DNA from: Roseburia sp. AF12-17LB
GTDB taxonomy: Bacteria > Bacillota > Clostridia > Lachnospirales > Lachnospiraceae
Direction: 5' to 3'
DNA: 64,000 nt
NCBI RefSeq assembly: GCF_003479605.1
Contig: NZ_QUHR01000011.1
Coordinates: forward strand, 787-64,786
A program made the position numbers and the translations under genes. The notes under the pieces are model-generated. The model worked only from the letters and a program-made list of their open reading frames with translations, searched no databases and was not told where the DNA came from. This document shows, piece after piece, positions 61,317-64,000 of the stretch (position 1 is its first letter; each line of letters opens with the position of its first letter).

Positions 61317-61740
61317 TGAGAACCACGAAAAAAGGAAGAAAAGGCGCACTTTTACTTACCTTTCTTCTGGCAGGAAGTTTACTGCAATCCGCTATGAGAA
61401 TGAAAGTAAGAGTTACATTATAGATAAAGGGGCATTTCAGATGCCTTATGGTGAGGATACGACGGTGCAGGCACAGCTTGACGACTGGATTGCACAAGAG
61501 GATGGAAGTTATCTTGTAACGGCCTCCCTCTTAACCTATAGTGATGCAGAGGGAAGCAGTAACAGAACCTTCCAGTTTATATTAAACGATAATGGATATA
61601 AGGATGAACTTCCGGATCCATTATTCTACTATACCATCTCAAACGTCAGTCCGATGGATGATTCTTTTTCGGATCTGACTCAGGAGACGGAAGAAAACTC
61701 CCCCGGACAAGAGCCTTCGACCCAAAACGTTTCCGAATAG
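61309..61740 (+). pseudogene. Small exported-protein gene interrupted by a frameshift
   Basis: The frame starting at ATG 61313, which overlaps the znuB stop, encodes a signal or anchor (RKGALLLTFLLAGSLLQSAM) but stops at 61423. The frame holding the globular part (YENESKSYIIDKGAFQMPYG, EGSSNRTFQFILNDNGYKDE) is open to 61740. In that frame, only an ATG at 61309 with a good AAGGAGAA site gives a start, and it lacks a signal. A single-base shift near 61370-61410 would join the two halves into a ~140-residue exported protein. The 3' end overlaps dinB by 95 bases in opposite direction. A sequencing error is possible. Confidence 0.55.
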
Positions 61741-62965
61741 AATCAATGGCTGCATCCAGTTGCTTTTGCTTATTGGCAGAAGGCATCTGGGTGCAGCTTT
61801 TTTTATTGCCATCTGGGAGCGGACTGCCGGAAGCTGTACTTTCTGTGGAAATCATGGCAGATGCTGATGAATCGGCTGCATAATCAAAAATAGAAAGCTG
61901 CACCGGTGCATCTTCAGGAAGCAGACGGCTGGTACGGATGCCAAGGAGCCGGACAGGTTCCTTATTCCAGAGCTGCTGGAAAAGGGAAACGGCAGTTTTA
62001 TAAAGGGCATCTGTAGTATTTGTGGCTGAGAGGAGACTGCACTGGTGGGAAGTATTGGTAAAATCATGGTAGCGGATTTCTACCGTGATACTCTGGGCTA
62101 ACATTTTTTCTTTCCGAAGGCGCATGGATACAGATTCGGAAAGAGAGAGCAGAACCTTTTTTGCATCTGCTAAGGTGCGGGCGTCCTCCTTTAAAGTGGT
62201 GGAATTGCCAATCCCCTTGGCTTCCCGCTTGGTAGAATGCACATGGTCATCTCCGATTCCATTGGCATATTCCCACATCAGTGTGCCGTGGCTTTTGAAT
62301 TCCTGCCGGAGGTAATCCGGGTCAGTGGCTGCAAGTTCTCCGATGGTACGGATGCCAAGTGCTTTCAACCGGGCAGCACTGGAATGCCCTACCATGTAGA
62401 GATCATCCACCGGAAGCGGCCACATTTTTTTTGCAATTTCATCCGGAAAAAGAGTGTGAATCCGATCCGGCTTGGTAAAATCACTTGCCATCTTCGCCAG
62501 AAGCTTATTTGGAGCAATTCCAATATTAACGGTAAAACCAAATCGTGATTTAATATTTGCAGAAATGATTTTGGCTGCTGCAAGAGGAGATTCATACTGG
62601 TGGGCAATGGGCGTAAAGTCAAGAAAACATTCATCTATGGAAAGCTGCTCGATATCATCGGTGTAGGTATGTAGCAGTTCCATAAGTGCATGGCTTTTTC
62701 TCTGGTACATGGCATGATCCGGCGGAACCAGCATAAGGGTAGGACATTTGCGTAAAGCATTGGCAACCGGTTCGCCGGTGACAATCTTATAGGCTTTGGC
62801 AGGCACAGACTTGGCAAGAACCACACCGTGTCTTGTAGCAGAGTCACCGCCAATAATTGCCGGTATAGCGCGGATATCTAAAGTTTCACCATGCTCTAGG
62901 CGGTCAACAGCACTCCAGCTTAAAAAAGCAGAATTGACATCAATATGAAAGATAATCCGGTGCAT
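61646..62965 (-). CDS. dinB: DNA polymerase IV (Y-family, DinB)
   Basis: The 439-residue lesion-bypass polymerase has IFHIDVNSAFLSWSAV (first catalytic Asp), QLSIDECFLDF (catalytic Asp-Glu), the helix-hairpin-helix GIRTIGELAATDPDYL and a little-finger domain (SITVEIRYHDFTNTSH). The C-terminal ~60 residues are low-complexity (DSSASAMISTESTASGS) before a basic IRKRFGSKAL. It sits on the minus strand facing the znu operon. A ClpP-type beta-clamp motif (QLSIFDYA) is present at about residue 372. Confidence 0.95.
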   Translation of the reverse strand: MHRIIFHIDVNSAFLSWSAVDRLEHGETLDIRAIPAIIGGDSATRHGVVLAKSVPAKAYKIVTGEPVANALRKCPTLMLVPPDHAMYQRKSHALMELLHTYTDDIEQLSIDECFLDFTPIAHQYESPLAAAKIISANIKSRFGFTVNIGIAPNKLLAKMASDFTKPDRIHTLFPDEIAKKMWPLPVDDLYMVGHSSAARLKALGIRTIGELAATDPDYLRQEFKSHGTLMWEYANGIGDDHVHSTKREAKGIGNSTTLKEDARTLADAKKVLLSLSESVSMRLRKEKMLAQSITVEIRYHDFTNTSHQCSLLSATNTTDALYKTAVSLFQQLWNKEPVRLLGIRTSRLLPEDAPVQLSIFDYAADSSASAMISTESTASGSPLPDGNKKSCTQMPSANKQKQLDAAIDSIRKRFGSKALVRGSFLPSPESDPKKNHPSD

Positions 62966-63130
62966 AATGCTCCTCCTTTACCGTATTATGGAATTGCCGG
63001 CTGTTTACGGGCTTAATACCTTGGATACCTATATTATAAAAGCTTTCCGGTTGAAAAGAAAGGGCTTTTAGTGTATAGTAAGGTTACAAATAAGGGAAAA
63101 CGCAGCGAGAATAATGGCAGGTGATTGTTT

Positions 63131-63889
63131 ATGAGATTTAAAAGAATCGATGTGGATACGGTGCGCTGTATTATTTCAGAAGAAGAATTAATGGAAAATG
63201 GGCTGGAAGTAGATGATTTTCTGCAGAATGACGGAAGAACAGAATCGTTTCTGCGTAAGATTATTTCCATGGCAGAAGAAGAGGTCGGATATAAAGTACA
63301 GGGTGGAAATATTACCATTCAGGTTGCAGTACTGCCGGAGCATACGCTGGCACTTACTTTTTCGGAGAAGCCGGAGCTTGGCATCAGCAATATGTTGGAA
63401 AATCTGAAGTCTGCAGTAGAAAGTCTGGTTAAGAATGCTCCTGATATTGAAAAGCTGAAACAGACGTCAAAAGAGCTGGCAAATCAGAATCATACGGATG
63501 AAGGCATTGCAGAAATACAGCCGGAGCAGTCAGATTCCAAGGCAGAAGAAAGCACAGATAAGAAACAGTCTACCGGTGGCTTTACACTAAAAGACCGGAA
63601 TTTTTATCAGCTTTGCTTTGCAAGCATGGAACGTGCAATTTGTTATGCCAAGGGCGTCCGTCTGGAACTGCCGATGAAGAGCAGTCTTTATTATCTGACC
63701 AGAGAGGATGCTTATTATCTTTTGCTTGAGAAGGGAGAACTTAGTGATAAACAGCTTTGTCGTCTTTTAAGTGCTTCTTTGGAATTTGCAGATGATATTT
63801 ATGCGCATGGACCGACCCGGGCATATATTATGGAGCATGGAAAATGCATTTTGCCGGAGCAGGCGTTAGAACATTTACAGGAAATTTAG
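63131..63889 (+). CDS. mecA: MecA-type adaptor protein
   Basis: The 252-residue protein has the MecA N-terminal domain (MRFKRIDVDTVRCIISEEEL, FLRKIISMAEEEVGYKVQGG), an acidic linker, and the C-terminal ClpC-binding domain (YYLTREDAYYLLLEKGELSD, EFADDIYAHGPTRAYIMEHG). It targets proteins to ClpCP. The ATG at 63131 follows GGCAGGTGA. Confidence 0.93.
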   Translation: MRFKRIDVDTVRCIISEEELMENGLEVDDFLQNDGRTESFLRKIISMAEEEVGYKVQGGNITIQVAVLPEHTLALTFSEKPELGISNMLENLKSAVESLVKNAPDIEKLKQTSKELANQNHTDEGIAEIQPEQSDSKAEESTDKKQSTGGFTLKDRNFYQLCFASMERAICYAKGVRLELPMKSSLYYLTREDAYYLLLEKGELSDKQLCRLLSASLEFADDIYAHGPTRAYIMEHGKCILPEQALEHLQEI

Positions 63890-63907
63890 ACAGACAGAGG
63901 AATTGGA

Positions 63908-64000
63908 ATGGAAGAATATAAAGATAAAGCATCTTTTGAAGAATTTTTTAAGCAGAACTATGTCCCACTGGATTATAAATCCATTCGGAATGAGATGCGG
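63908..64000 (+). CDS. Start of a gene cut by the window end
   Basis: The frame from ATG 63908 is open for 31 codons to the window end (MEEYKDKASFEEFFKQNYVP). It starts 18 bp after mecA behind AGAGGAATTGG. The visible part does not identify it. Confidence 0.5.
   Translation, partial: MEEYKDKASFEEFFKQNYVPLDYKSIRNEMR

Noticed and set aside
61646-61740. Treating the dinB C-terminus as the error rather than the small gene
   Set aside because: The dinB frame has an intact motif series and plausible low-complexity tail, while the small gene shows the split signal and domain frames.

Overview
The window looks like the chromosome of a low-GC, spore-forming Clostridia member, most likely Lachnospiraceae. 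The evidence is AT-rich DNA with strong GGAGG-type ribosome binding sites, an alpha/beta-type small acid-soluble spore protein, a MecA adaptor, the tig-clpP-clpX-lon-engB order, a dlt operon, and tRNA genes packed closely together. I cannot name the species from sequence alone.

Layout. 1-10.8 kb: a tRNA-Arg, a NudC-type Nudix hydrolase, small membrane proteins (one with a DUF1700/HAAS domain), a 789-residue protein with a cyclic-nucleotide-binding-like N-terminus, an Asn-rich peptide, a rhodanese, a THUMP-type RNA methyltransferase, and a run of a papain-like surface protease, a cell-wall amidase, an XTP pyrophosphatase and a phosphodiesterase. 10.8-11.5 kb: a six-tRNA operon (Pro, Gly, Arg, His, Gln, Lys) behind a clear TTGACA-17-TATAAT promoter.

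11.4-28.9 kb: a 17.4-kb integrated element bounded by a perfect 61-bp direct repeat of the 3' part of tRNA-Lys. It encodes a tyrosine integrase, small and large terminase subunits, portal, scaffold, major capsid protein, candidate neck proteins, a holin-like protein, several small HTH regulators and a CI-like repressor. I see no tail, protease, endolysin or polymerase gene. It resembles a capsid-encoding, tail-less phage satellite. It also has about 2.2 kb of untranslated DNA made of degenerate repeats ending in a UUCG terminator, three perfect DnaA boxes beside a structured 0.9-kb non-coding region, and an outward promoter that would cross the attachment site into the integrase gene after circularisation. 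This is the most interesting part of the window.

28.9-36.5 kb: a split-barrel flavoprotein, a two-component system with an ABC/FtsX-type exporter (envelope-stress type), and an ECF sigma/anti-sigma pair. 36.5-41.5 kb: tRNA-Leu and a dlt operon (A-B-C-D) followed by an overlapping dltX-like gene too short for ordinary ORF calling. 41.7-47.0 kb: a branched-chain amino-acid-type ABC importer (binding protein, two permeases, two ATPases) and a cytidylate-kinase-like gene. 47.2-49.2 kb: a Ktr/Trk potassium uptake pair on the minus strand. 49.4-52.2 kb: small proteins, including DUF1653, CYTH, DJ-1/PfpI and a SASP. 52.3-58.8 kb: the protein quality-control block tig, clpP, clpX, lon, engB. 58.8-64 kb: a zinc/manganese-type ABC importer, a small gene broken by a frameshift, DNA polymerase IV on the minus strand, mecA, and the start of one more gene.

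All calls come from reading the sequence and recognising motifs; no database search was possible.
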